This document shows positions 43,343-51,218 of a DNA stretch of 64,000 nucleotides, in pieces (the stretch's first letter is position 1; the number at the start of each line of letters is the position of its first letter). The notes under the pieces are model-generated. The model did no database searches. It was not told the DNA's origin and worked only from the letters and a program-made list of their open reading frames with translations. The position numbers and the translations under genes were made by a program. The DNA comes from Streptomyces sp. TLI_235 (GTDB lineage: Bacteria > Actinomycetota > Actinomycetes > Streptomycetales > Streptomycetaceae): contig NSGV01000003.1 of assembly GCA_002300355.1 (NCBI GenBank), positions 558,001 through 622,000 of the forward strand, read 5' to 3'.

Positions 43343-43745
43343 CGATGATATGCATTGGCTTCACGTGAATGTGCCTACAGCTCGCGCGGCCCCCAGGACT
43401 TCCGGTGCGGGCAACGAGGACGATTGGATTACGTTGGACGAAATTCAGGGCTACCTCTTGTGGCATGCACGCCACCTCATCGAGGAGGATGACGGGAGAA
43501 TTATTCATCGCGATTCGGATGGCTCCCTCCATTCGGATGAAGAAGAATGGAGACTGCTTGGAATCTACTCCACCGAACAGGCGGCGGAGGCGCAGCTTGC
43601 TCGGGCGAGACAGCTTTCTGGGTTCAGCGGCGAGCCCGACTGTTTCGAGATCGTTCCAGTGGAGCTCAATCAAGAAATGTGGCTGGACGGATATTTCACC
43701 TATGGTCCCGACGGCGAGATCGGCGAGCAGGCGGGAGGATCATGA
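43335..43745 (+). CDS. DUF7336-like protein 1
   Basis: Up to 136 residues; the earliest ATG (43335) lies inside the IS5 end, so the native start may be ATG 43350 or lost. The core WRLLGIYSTEQAAEAQLARARQLSGFSGEPDCFEIVPVEL, then MWLDGYFTYG, matches the small DUF7336 fold. Base composition is clearly lower in GC than that of its neighbours, a sign of recent transfer. It overlaps the next gene by ATGA. Such proteins are frequent next to polymorphic toxins; an immunity role is an inference only. Confidence 0.65.
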   Translation: MRCDDMHWLHVNVPTARAAPRTSGAGNEDDWITLDEIQGYLLWHARHLIEEDDGRIIHRDSDGSLHSDEEEWRLLGIYSTEQAAEAQLARARQLSGFSGEPDCFEIVPVELNQEMWLDGYFTYGPDGEIGEQAGGS

Positions 43746-44023
43746 ATATGAGCGCAAGAAAAGTTTACCTCCTCACCCACAGGCACATTTACGGCACTGA
43801 GGTCGCCCCGGAGCCGGTCGAGGACGGTGAGCCGCTGTTCTGGGATGACAGGGACGAGACCTACAAGGTACTGGGACTGTACCCGACCAGAGAGCAGGCA
43901 GAGGGCCGAATCGAAAGATTTCGCACCCTTCCCGGGTTCAAACAGGCTCCCGACGGGTTCATTATTCACGAATACGTCATGGATCAGCCGCGCTGGAGCC
44001 GCGGATATTCAGTGGAACACTAG
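43742..44023 (+). CDS. DUF7336-like protein 2
   Basis: 93 residues from ATG 43742 (GGGAGGATC directly upstream, stop of gene 1 overlapping). KVYLLTHRHIYGTEVAPEP, YKVLGLYPTREQAEGRIERFRTLPGFKQAPDGFIIHEYVMDQ and WSRGYS align along the whole length with the C-terminal part of the previous protein, so the two are tandem paralogues. Lower GC than the flanking DNA. A strong hairpin follows at 44076. Convergent with the RHS toxin gene. Candidate immunity or orphan immunity protein, not proven. Confidence 0.7.
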   Translation: MNMSARKVYLLTHRHIYGTEVAPEPVEDGEPLFWDDRDETYKVLGLYPTREQAEGRIERFRTLPGFKQAPDGFIIHEYVMDQPRWSRGYSVEH

Positions 44024-44075
44024 ACGAGCGGTTCCAAAATCGGCCGGCCCTGTGGATTCTGAACCGGACGCGCAG

Positions 44076-44122
44076 GGAGGGTATCCAGCGCCGGTCGTGA
44101 CGACCGAAGCTGGACACCCTCC
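44076..44122 (+). terminator. Long interrupted hairpin after the DUF7336 pair
   Basis: GGAGGGT, TCCAGC and GGTCG pair in order with CGACC, GCTGGA and ACCCTCC around a TGA loop. It lies 53 bp past the stop. Confidence 0.7.
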
Positions 44123-44378
44123 TAGCAGCGCTCTGTGCACAGATTGGGGGTCACCCCCCTGGCCGATCCGGCCACAACAGGCGCCTGCGTGCCGGCGGCC
44201 ACCGCTCCAGCATGCTGTCCGGAACCTGCCCGGGCGACCGATCCGTGGGCCGACACCCGGTCGGCCAGCAGCTGTTGGCGAGAACCTGCGTGATCTGGCA
44301 CAACCGGACCACTGGTCAACCCATCACCCGCTCTCCGATCAGCTACAGCCACTGACCGAGTTCGGAACTGCTCGTCCC

Positions 44379-44433
44379 GCGAAAAGCAGTGAGGGTGCGA
44401 CGCCAACGGCGCCGCACCCTCACTGCTTTTCGC
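44379..44433 (-). terminator. Perfect 21-bp hairpin after the RHS toxin tip
   Basis: GCGAAAAGCAGTGAGGGTGCG pairs fully with its complement across a 13-base loop. Its right edge is six bases past the toxin-tip stop (44439), marking the true gene end. Confidence 0.8.
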
Positions 44434-44438
44434 CTACT

Positions 44439-45487
44439 TTACTTGCGATCGAGGTACTTCTTTGCCTTGTTAATCGGCCCGTCCGGGCCTACCTCCCTGG
44501 GGGTTGGCATCCTCCCGTACCAATCCTTGAAGTATTCAATCGCGGAATCCTTCGCATTTTTGCCGTTGATCCTATCCTTGCCCTTGATGAAGTCCGGCGC
44601 ATCATTGGCCTTCTGCTTGCCAGACTTTCGCGTGGGCTTGGCGAAGACGATCCCCTTGATCCAGTGGGAAATTCCACTGGCATCCCGGACCAGTTTATGT
44701 GCGGGCGCGGAACGTAGAAGTGGATGCGGACGACCGGCTTCGGCTTGGTGACAAAGTACGTGCTAATGGCGCCGAAGAGGGCAACGACGAGGATGCCTTC
44801 ACCGATGCAGAGATCTTCGATGCAGCGGCCGTCGAGATCGAAGAGGTTGACCGGGTCCTGGTTGACGTAGTCATAGGCGTTGGCGCTTCCGCCGGGAACC
44901 GGGTCGACGGAAAGGAAGCGGCCGGTGGCGGGGTTGTAGAGGCGGACACCCATGAGGGTCAGGCCGGTGAGGGTCTCGTCCGAGCGCTGCGCGCCGCCGA
45001 GCCAGCCGTACCTGGTGGTCTGCTGGCCTGCCCGCGGGTTCCCGTATTCGTCGAGGTCGAGAACGGTGGGAGCGACCGCGGTGTCCAGAGGCAGCTGAAG
45101 AGTGGTGTCGCCGTGGAGGTTCTCCAGCTGCAGAACGGTGCCGCTTGTCTTTGTGGTCGTCGCGCCGAGCTTGCCGTTGAGACCGTCGACGCTACGGGTG
45201 AGGTTTCCGACGCTGTCCTCAGTGATCCAACGGGGGCTGTCGTCATCGGAGTCGTAGTGGTTGGTCTTCGAGTCCGTCTGGGTCCACGTTCCGCCGGTGT
45301 TGGCCTCGGTGGTCCAGCTGCGCACGCGCTGGTTGGAGTCAGCTTCCCCTACAGCAGCGGCCTGTTTACCGGCCACCGCCGCGGCCACCAGTACCAGGTC
45401 AACCAGCGCGAGACCTACGGAGGCGCCACCCCTCACCGTCGACCGCAACGCCTGGGACGCCCCCGCCGCCGTCACCGGCTGACCCAC
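44439..45487 (-). pseudogene. RHS-repeat core and C-terminal toxin tip, frameshifted, 5'-truncated
   Basis: RHS text runs from about 45340 (WTQTDSKTNHYDSDDDSPRW, VLQLENLHGDTTLQLPLD) to the core signature GVRLYNPATGRFLSVDPVPGGSANAYDYVNQDP. A hydrophobic stretch (GEGILVVALFGAISTYFV) marks the start of the tip. Near 44700 the frame changes; the other frame gives SGISHWIKGIVFAKPTRKSG, DAPDFIKGKDRINGKNAKDS and EYFKDWYGRMPTP, ending KKYLDRK at 44439 just before the terminator. The shift falls at the core/tip border. Before 45340 the reading frame is unrelated, so only the last part of a large RHS protein remains. Tip activity unknown. Confidence 0.75.
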
Positions 45488-45550
45488 GGAAGCACGGTAG
45501 CTGACCGCCCGGCAGGTCAGCCCCGGCGCCGAGCGTGCCCGTCCGAGGCG

Positions 45551-45601
45551 TGAGGCACCCGGCCGACCTGCTTGAGGAGGTCAGGTCCGCCGGGTGCCTC
45601 A
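45551..45601. terminator. Bipartite hairpin, 12-bp outer stem
   Basis: TGAGGCACCCGG pairs with CCGGGTGCCTCA; inside it GACCT pairs with AGGTC. Probably a bidirectional terminator next to the parB remnant. Confidence 0.6.
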
Positions 45602-45633
45602 TCGGTGTCGCGCTGCTCCGGCAGAGCGGTCGT

Positions 45634-45648
45634 GTAAACGGTGTTTAC
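45634..45648. repeat. Palindrome GTAAAC-N3-GTTTAC, site 1
   Basis: Identical half-sites to the palindrome 71 bp away. Both lie where the VNxVY peptide motif is encoded, so codon choice alone may explain them. Confidence 0.5.
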
Positions 45649-45704
45649 GTCCTCGCGCGCGGCTGGGTGCCGTGGTCCGGGGAGGTAGTGGGCGGAGCAG
45701 GGCT

Positions 45705-45719
45705 GTAAACGGCGTTTAC
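45705..45719. repeat. Palindrome GTAAAC-N3-GTTTAC, site 2
   Basis: Extends to TGTAAAC-N3-GTTTACA. Pair of the site at 45634; possible operator or merely the coding of a repeated peptide. Confidence 0.5.
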
Positions 45720-45788
45720 ATCGGAGACGGCCGGTTCGGCCAGGGCCCGCGCAGGACCCCGCTGTCGGGCACGGTCATGGAGGGCTAG

Positions 45789-47470
45789 CCTGCGCGTTTC
45801 ATCTGGGGGCGCGTCCGGATCATGATCGGAAAAGCGAAAGTGCCTTCTGAGCTGCAACGATGAGGCTTGTCTAAGGTCCCAGTCGTACCAGCAGGAAGGC
45901 ACTTTCTGCGTGCACCCTACCCGGTCCCGACCCAAGCTCGTCGTCAGCGCCGACGGGCACGGGGTGGTCAGCCACGCCGGCTCGCGTCTGCTCGCGGATC
46001 TGGCCGACGCCACCACGCTGACCAGCGCCTTCAGCGACGCCCTGCGCCGACTGCGGCCGCGCGGGACCGGGCACGATCCCGGCCGCGTCGCGGTGGACCT
46101 GGCGGTGATGCTCGCCGACGGAGGCGAGGCGATCCGAGACCTGGCCGTGCTGCGCGACCAGCGCGACGTGTTCGGCCCGGTCGCCTCCACCCCGACCGCC
46201 TGGCGCCTGCTCGCGGGCATCGACACCAACAACCTGAACGCGCTGCGGGCAGCCCGGGCCGCTGCCCGCGAGGTCGCCTGGCTGCAGACCGCCGAGACCA
46301 CGGACGGGATACCGCCGGCCCGCGCCGGAGGACGTCAACTGCCCGACCTGGTCCTGGACATCGACGCCACCCTGGTCACCTGCCACTCCGAGAAGGAAGA
46401 AGCGGCCGCCACCTACAAACGCGGCTTCGGCTACCACCCGATGCTCTGCTTCCTGGACAACACCGGCGAGGCCCTGGCCGGCATCCTGCGACCCGGCAAC
46501 GCCGGAGCGAACACCGCGGCCGACCACATCACGGTCGTCGACGCGGCCCTCGCGCAGATCCCCGACGCCCACCGCCACGGCACCCCGGTCCTCATCCGCG
46601 CCGACAGCGCGGGCAGCGCCAAAGCCTTCCTCGCCCACCTACGCGCCCTCAGGCAGCGAGGCATCCAGACCACCTTCTCCGTCGGACACGCCGTCACCGA
46701 ACAGGTCCGCAAGGCCATCCGGGTCCTACCCGACCAGGTCTGGCACCCGGCTCTGGAACAGGACGGCACCCTTCGCGCCGGTGCCGAAGTCACCGAGCTG
46801 ACCGGCCTGGTCGACCTCACCGGATACCCGGACGGCACCCGCATCATCGTCCGCCGCGAGCGTCCCCACCCCGGCGCCCAACTGTCCCTCTTCGACCAGG
46901 ACGAAGGCATGCGCGACCAGGTCTTCCTCACCGACACGCCCGTCGCCGGCGGCGGCTCGATCCAGTACCTGGAGGTCCGCCACCGCGCTCACGCCCGAGT
47001 CGAGGACCACATCCGCTGCGGCAAGACCACCGGCTTCGGGCGCTTCCCCTCCCGCCACTTCGCCATCAATGCGGCCTGGCTGGAGCTGTCCCTGACCGCC
47101 ATCGACCTGCTCGCCTGGGCGCGGACCCTGCTGCTGGACGGCGAGTTGGCCACCGCCGAGCCCAAAAAGCTCCGCTACCGCCTCCTGCACGCTGCCGCCC
47201 GGATCACGCGCGGAGCGCGCCGCCTACACCTGCGGATCGCCGCCACCTGGCCCTGGCGCCACGAACTGACCGCGGCGTTCAACCGCCTGGTGGCACTACC
47301 CCGACCGGCCACCTGACAGACCAAGCCGCCCCTGACCACCACGACACGAGGAACCAGGAGCACCCGGCCATCGCGCCGGGCCCTCGGCATGCCCACCGTC
47401 CGACGGCAACCCCACGACCTTCAACCTGGAGATCACCCCAGATCAGCCGACGCGAAGCGAAACACGGAGG
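45789..47470. mobile_element. Complete IS1380 family element, 1,682 bp, with CTAG target duplication
   Basis: Ends start CCTGCGCGTTTC and (in complement) CCTCCGTGTTTC, an imperfect inverted repeat. The flanking 4 bp CTAG is repeated at 45785-45788 and 47471-47474. The size fits the family. It has split a parB gene. A further inverted repeat (AAAGTGCCTTC...GAAGGCACTTT, 45837-45905) lies ahead of the transposase. Confidence 0.88.
45910..47316 (+). CDS. IS1380 family transposase
   Basis: 468 residues from GTG 45910. The catalytic acidic residues are visible in LVLDIDATLVTCHSEKE (first Asp), PVLIRADSAGSAKAFL (second Asp) and RHRAHARVEDHIRCGKTTGFGRFP (Glu). The N-terminal DHGL-like region (LVVSADGHGVVSHAGSRLLADLADATTLT) is typical of actinobacterial IS1380 enzymes, as is the C-terminal WLELSLTAIDLLAWAR. 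Uninterrupted, with flanking target duplication, so probably a recent and active insertion. Confidence 0.93.
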   Translation: MHPTRSRPKLVVSADGHGVVSHAGSRLLADLADATTLTSAFSDALRRLRPRGTGHDPGRVAVDLAVMLADGGEAIRDLAVLRDQRDVFGPVASTPTAWRLLAGIDTNNLNALRAARAAAREVAWLQTAETTDGIPPARAGGRQLPDLVLDIDATLVTCHSEKEEAAATYKRGFGYHPMLCFLDNTGEALAGILRPGNAGANTAADHITVVDAALAQIPDAHRHGTPVLIRADSAGSAKAFLAHLRALRQRGIQTTFSVGHAVTEQVRKAIRVLPDQVWHPALEQDGTLRAGAEVTELTGLVDLTGYPDGTRIIVRRERPHPGAQLSLFDQDEGMRDQVFLTDTPVAGGGSIQYLEVRHRAHARVEDHIRCGKTTGFGRFPSRHFAINAAWLELSLTAIDLLAWARTLLLDGELATAEPKKLRYRLLHAAARITRGARRLHLRIAATWPWRHELTAAFNRLVALPRPAT

Positions 47471-47474
47471 CTAG

Positions 47475-47975
47475 GGGCCTGTCGCCACGTCAACCGGTCG
47501 CGTGTCTGCCTGGTTGCGGACTTCGTGCGCTCCTTCTCGGCGGCAGCCTCCTTCGCGGCGTCTGCCTTCGTGAGTTGCTCGGCAGCTGTGAGTTTGCCGG
47601 CCCTGGCTTCGGCGCCGATCTTGCGTGCATCTTCGATGGCCGGCTCGCCGGTGCTGGCCTGCTCCTGGAGTTCTGGCGCCAAGTGGAGCAGGGCGAGGCG
47701 CTGGCCGACCCAGGCCCGGGATTTGCCGAGGCTCCTGGCGACCGCAGCTTGGTTGCCGTCGTACTCGGTGGTGAGGAGCTGCTGGACGGCTTGGGGTTCC
47801 TCGAGCGGAGATACGTCTTCGCGGTGGGCGTTGGCGATGAGGGCGGCCTCCACAATGTTGGCAGCGCTGTCGACCAGGTCGTCGTTGAGGTCGACCCGGA
47901 GGGTCTTCGGACCTGTCAGTCGGGCTGCCATGAGGCGAAGGTTGCCGTCGAGCGCGACGAAGTCTGTGTCGCCGA
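47475..47975 (-). pseudogene. parB: ParB partition protein, N-terminus lost, split by IS1380
   Basis: Reading leftwards: DTDFVALDGNLRLMAARLTGPKTLRV is the end of the ParB nuclease-like domain. AANIVEAALIANAHREDVSPLEEPQAVQQLL and NQAAVARSLGKSRAWVGQRLALLHL are the helix-turn-helix region. EDARKIGAEARAGKLTAAEQL and a charged helix follow until the IS border. Upstream of 47975 the frame has no ParB text, so the first ~80 residues are missing. ParB binds parS sites and partitions low-copy plasmids or chromosomes; this copy is dead and indicates a former plasmid replicon. Confidence 0.85.
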
Positions 47976-47978
47976 TCG

Positions 47979-48085
47979 ATGACCCGCTGTTCGGCCATGT
48001 CCCCGCCGACCGCCGCCTGGCCGCCGTGCTGGACCGGCTCGCCCTGGCCGAGCGCGCCTTCGTCCTCGCCCTCGGCCACCCCTGA
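47979..48085 (+). pseudogene. 3' fragment of an unidentified gene
   Basis: Plus-strand frame reading LFGHVPADRRLAAVLDRLALAERAFVLALGHP and a stop, with nearly all codons ending in G or C. It meets the parB remnant head-on at about 47977, marking a recombination joint. Too short to identify. Confidence 0.4.
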
Positions 48086-48487
48086 TGAGGATCCGGGAAG
48101 ACGGCCCGGCCCGCTCTCGGTTCCCCACTTGGTTGCGCGTGCATCGAAGACCGGAGCCCCCGTCTCCGTAGGGTCCGGGCCGGCCCGGACGGTCAAGGGC
48201 GCCTGCGGCGTCGCTACGCAATAGGCGCCGCCCGCCCTGGACCGCCCGATCCGCCCCGAAGTTCAGCCGGCTGATGGGCGACTCCAGAGCCCTGACGCTC
48301 CGCCCCAGCTCGGCGCCCCTGGGGTGGGGTCAACCGACACAATTCGTTGGCCTGCGCTAACGCAGAACTGCCAAGGGGTTGGTTCCCGCCCGAAACAAGA
48401 TCGCTTCCCTGTTTGCCGGGCATGCGCGGATTACGCCGCCGAGGGCACCGCGGCTGTCAGCGCCGCGGCCCCCGGCGGGACTTGCGA
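48086..48487. other. Non-coding region with dispersed repeat
   Basis: GCTCTCGGTTCCCCA at 48113 and GTCAAGGGCGCC...CGGCGTCGCT at 48192 match the pair at 29703/29804. No gene seen. Confidence 0.45.
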
Positions 48488-49336
48488 TTAGCTGTCGACG
48501 GCGTCGGTCACACGGTTCCAGTTGTCCAGGTCTGCGATGCGTGCCTCCAATGCGGCGCGCATGCCCGTGGCGCCGGAGGTTCCGAGGGCCAGGCGCAGCG
48601 GAGGATTGTGGCTGTCGACCGCGGTCCGGATGCCTGCGGCGATCCGCGCCGCGGAGGAGAACGCGGATGCCGGCAACTCTCCGATGGCTTTCTGAACCTC
48701 GCGGACGGTCTGGTCGTAGTCGGCCAGGCCGGCCGCGACATCGAGGTTGGCCAGGAAGGGGGTCGCGGTCAGCCCGGGCTGGATGAGCGTGACCTTGATG
48801 CCGAGCGGTGCGACCTCGGCCGCCAGTGCGTCCGACAGCCCCTCGACCGCGTGCTTGGTCGCGGCCAGCAGTCCCACGCCGGGATGGGCGGACTGCCCGT
48901 AGACGGACGAGCCCTGGAGGATGTGCCCGGATCGCTGGGCGCGGAGCACCGGCAGCGTCGCGCGGAGCACGTTGAGCACTCCGAAGACGTTGGTGTCGAA
49001 CACGGCGCGAATCTGCGCGTCGGAGGCCTCCTCGACAGCTCCGAACAGTCCGTAGCCGGCGTTGTTGGCCACCACGTCGATGCGGCCGAACCGTGTGAGC
49101 GTGCGCTCCACCGCTTCCCGGACGGCCTGCTCGTCACGGACGTCCGCCTGGATGAGGAGTAGGCGCTCGCCGTGCACTTCGGTCAGTTCGTCCAGGGAAG
49201 CGGTGTCGCGGGCGAGCACCGAGACGACGTCGCCGCTCTCGAGCGCCTGGAGCGTCAGTTCGCGGCCGATGCCGGACGTCGCGCCGGTGATCAGCCATGT
49301 GCGGGGGTGGGTCTGCTGGTTGGATGTTCCATTCAT
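48488..49336 (-). CDS. SDR family protein lacking the catalytic Tyr
   Basis: 282 residues from ATG 49336. The cofactor loop TGATSGIG, ADVRDEQAV, NNAGYGLFG and the catalytic Ser region (QGSSVYGQSAHPG) are normal. The Tyr-x-x-x-Lys motif reads L-A-A-T-K (GLLAATKHAVEGL), so the acid/base Tyr is replaced by Leu. This makes ordinary dehydrogenase activity unlikely unless the Tyr five residues after the Ser (SSVYG) compensates. The protein is otherwise full length. It is divergent from a CGNR-type regulator across ~100 bp with an inverted repeat, suggesting joint control. Confidence 0.88.
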   Translation of the reverse strand: MNGTSNQQTHPRTWLITGATSGIGRELTLQALESGDVVSVLARDTASLDELTEVHGERLLLIQADVRDEQAVREAVERTLTRFGRIDVVANNAGYGLFGAVEEASDAQIRAVFDTNVFGVLNVLRATLPVLRAQRSGHILQGSSVYGQSAHPGVGLLAATKHAVEGLSDALAAEVAPLGIKVTLIQPGLTATPFLANLDVAAGLADYDQTVREVQKAIGELPASAFSSAARIAAGIRTAVDSHNPPLRLALGTSGATGMRAALEARIADLDNWNRVTDAVDS

Positions 49337-49365
49337 GTTGCGACCGTAATGAGTTAGATCGCAAC
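49337..49365. promoter_or_regulatory. Inverted repeat in divergent promoter region
   Basis: GTTGCGA and TCGCAAC, 15 bases apart, directly upstream of the SDR start and 76 bp before the CGNR gene. Candidate operator of that regulator. Confidence 0.45.
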
Positions 49366-49440
49366 GAGTCAAGCCGGATGGCGTTCTAGGTTGCCCGTTA
49401 GACGGATTAGTGCCTCTTCCTGCTGATGTAGGGTGAGGGC

Positions 49441-50052
49441 ATGAGCAGTGCGGCAGCCGGACCTCCCAAACTCAGCCCGCGCACCGTCACACCGGCGGTG
49501 GAGACCGTGCTCGCGTTCGTGAACACGCGCGCGGACGGGTCCGGTCGGCGGGAGTTGTTCGGGGACGGGGACTCGTTCGCGGCGTGGCTGGCGGAGTACG
49601 ACGAGTTCGGCGGCGAAACCGTGGCGACCGATGCTGATGCCGCGGCCGCGCGCGAGCTGCGCGATGCCCTGGTGACCGTGCTGCTCGCGCACTCGGGCGA
49701 CGAGGAGAGCCTGGGTGAGCCGCTGCAGCGTGCCGAGCGGCACCTGCGACGCGCGGGTTCGCTCTACCCGCTGGCGACGGTGATTACGGCCGGCGGTGTC
49801 GAGCTGGCGTCGCCGCAGGCGGGCGTGGAGCGTGTGTTCGGAACCGTACTGGCTGCGGTGACGACCTTCGCCCAGAGCAGCGACTGGGGGCGCATCAAGG
49901 CGTGCCGGAACCCCCCATGCCATTTCGGCTTCTTCGACCGCACCCGCAATGGGGGAGGGCTGTACTGCAGTCCCGGCTGCGGCTCACAGGTGTCCATGCG
50001 CAACTACCGCCAGCGGCAGCGCCAAGGGAATCAGGCGCCGCCCCAGGCGTGA
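49441..50052 (+). CDS. CGNR zinc-finger / ABATE domain regulator
   Basis: 203 residues from ATG 49441. The N-terminal ~150 residues form the ABATE stress-sensor domain (TVLAFVNTRADGSGRRELF, AAAARELRDALVTVLLA). The C-terminal zinc finger carries four Cys in CRNPPCHFGFFD and GGLYCSPGCGS, followed by a basic helix (MRNYRQRQRQ). The normal CGNR tetrad is changed to CGSQ, but the metal ligands are kept. Presumably a DNA-binding regulator of the divergent SDR gene. Confidence 0.85.
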   Translation: MSSAAAGPPKLSPRTVTPAVETVLAFVNTRADGSGRRELFGDGDSFAAWLAEYDEFGGETVATDADAAAARELRDALVTVLLAHSGDEESLGEPLQRAERHLRRAGSLYPLATVITAGGVELASPQAGVERVFGTVLAAVTTFAQSSDWGRIKACRNPPCHFGFFDRTRNGGGLYCSPGCGSQVSMRNYRQRQRQGNQAPPQA

Positions 50053-50385
50053 GGACGCGCCGCCATCGCCGAGCCTTCCGCGGCGGCAGGACCGAGGACG
50101 ACGTCGACGAGCCCCGGAGGCCCGACACGATGGTGAGCGATCCGGGATCCCACCGCGCCGCGGCGGCCTTCCTGCTGATCCACCCCACCCTCGACACCCC
50201 ACCCGGCCTCATTCGGTCGAATGACCGGTGGGGAGATCAGGTGAGCAGGTCCGTCCCCAGGGCGGTGTCGTTCAGACGTTCTGTCCGGCCGGATGCCGGT
50301 TCAGATGGCTTGCGTGGCAGCGTAGTTACTCAGGTTGAACCCGGGAGGGCGCGCCTGTGCCGAGGCAATCGCCGCCGTACCCGGC
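50053..50385. other. Region after the CGNR gene, no gene seen
   Basis: 333 bp without a convincing start. Codons with good bias begin near 50340 and belong to the fragment at 50386. Confidence 0.4.
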
Positions 50386-50487
50386 GTGGCCGCCCAGCAG
50401 GAGGAGAAGCGACGCGAGCAGGCGTACTGGGACGAGCTCAAGAAGGCCGCCGGCGACGGGGGGTGCACCGAGGAGCCGCCCTTCTGA
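50386..50487 (+). pseudogene. 3' fragment of a small hydrophilic protein gene
   Basis: The frame is open from ~50340 and reads AEAIAAVPGVAAQQEEKRRE and then QAYWDELKKAAGDGG...EEPPF before TGA 50487. Charged helical text with normal codon use. GTG 50386 would leave 33 residues; the upstream part seems lost. Not identified. Confidence 0.35.
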
Positions 50488-50559
50488 TGGCCTGCATATC
50501 GGATCTTGGTGGTAGGCGTCGGCGCCTGGTCTGGTGGTCGTGGCTGACAGCCCGGTAGC

Positions 50560-50880
50560 AAGTGCCGGGTGTGCAGCGAATGGGCACCTGTGCTGCCGGG
50601 TGTGCGGCCATGTGGTGGTGCGGGCAGTATCGGGACGGCGGCTCGGCCAGTGCCGTGTCACGGGTCGCACGCTCCACGGCGGCTTCCGTGGGCCTGGCGT
50701 CGGCGTCGGCCTGTCCGAGGAGCCAGGCGATGCCGCTCCAGTCGGATGAGGTGATGGCTCGCCTGACCGACGGGCAGGCGGCACCGGATTCCCAGGCCCG
50801 ATACGTTGCCGCCGACACCTGCAAAGGCGGGCCACCTCAGCGGCGGAGATGCCAGCCGGCGGCGGTATCGCCGGAACACC
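50560..50880 (-). pseudogene. Helix-turn-helix (XRE-like) protein, frameshifted
   Basis: Reading leftwards: AIPPPAGISAAEVARL in one frame, then QVSAATYRAWESGAACPSVRRAI in another, the pattern of an XRE-type helix-turn-helix (the -Y-R-x-W-E-x-G motif). It continues through WSGIAWLLGQADADARP. The shift lies near 50822. The start is missing. It is next to a second damaged XRE gene. Confidence 0.55.
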
Positions 50881-50930
50881 GTTCCGGGCGGCTCGGCGCG
50901 CAGGCTTCGGGATGCGGTCCGCAGCTGCTG

Positions 50931-51196
50931 CTACTTGAACGCCCCGTCGAACAGGGCCGTGACCGCCTCTGCCGCTGCTGGACGCCGGCCTGCCGGACGC
51001 GGAACCGGCGGTCGAGGTCGACGGCATCGAGGCCGCGGCGGGCGGCCCACGCGAGGATCTCCGCGGGGATCACGGGCGTGCGCCCCTGCTCGGCGTCCCG
51101 GACCTGGGCGGGAGCGATACCTGCGTGCCGCGCGAGCAGAGCTCGGCCCATCCCCGGCTCCTGCCGCAGCTCCCCCAGGAGGTTGCTCCCGCCCAC
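50931..51196 (-). pseudogene. XRE-like regulator, one-base frameshift
   Basis: From GTG 51196 (GGGGGAG seven bases upstream) the text is GSNLLGELRQEPGMGRALLARHAGIAPAQVRDAEQGRTPVIPAEILAW, a clear XRE-type HTH. Near 50960 the frame changes to AEAVTALFDGAFK and a stop at 50931. The length of 266 bases is one short of a multiple of three. Target unknown. Confidence 0.65.
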
Positions 51197-51218
51197 CACC
51201 ACTCCCCCGTTCCGGTAG

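Larger units (their letters stand above)
45580..45784 (-). pseudogene. 3' end of parB, cut off by IS1380
   Basis: Reading leftwards from the IS border: ALHDRARQRGPARALAEPAVSDVNAVYSPA, and in another frame EDVNTVYTTALPEQRDTDEAP. VNxVY repeats of this sort occur near the C-terminus of Streptomyces plasmid ParB proteins (from memory of the family). The remaining parB is on the other side of the IS at 47475. Confidence 0.5.

Noticed and set aside
45634..45719. GTAAAC-N3-GTTTAC palindromes as a plasmid partition or replication site
   Set aside because: Both fall where repeated VNxVY peptides are encoded at the end of parB, so they may be coding coincidence. Kept as repeats only.
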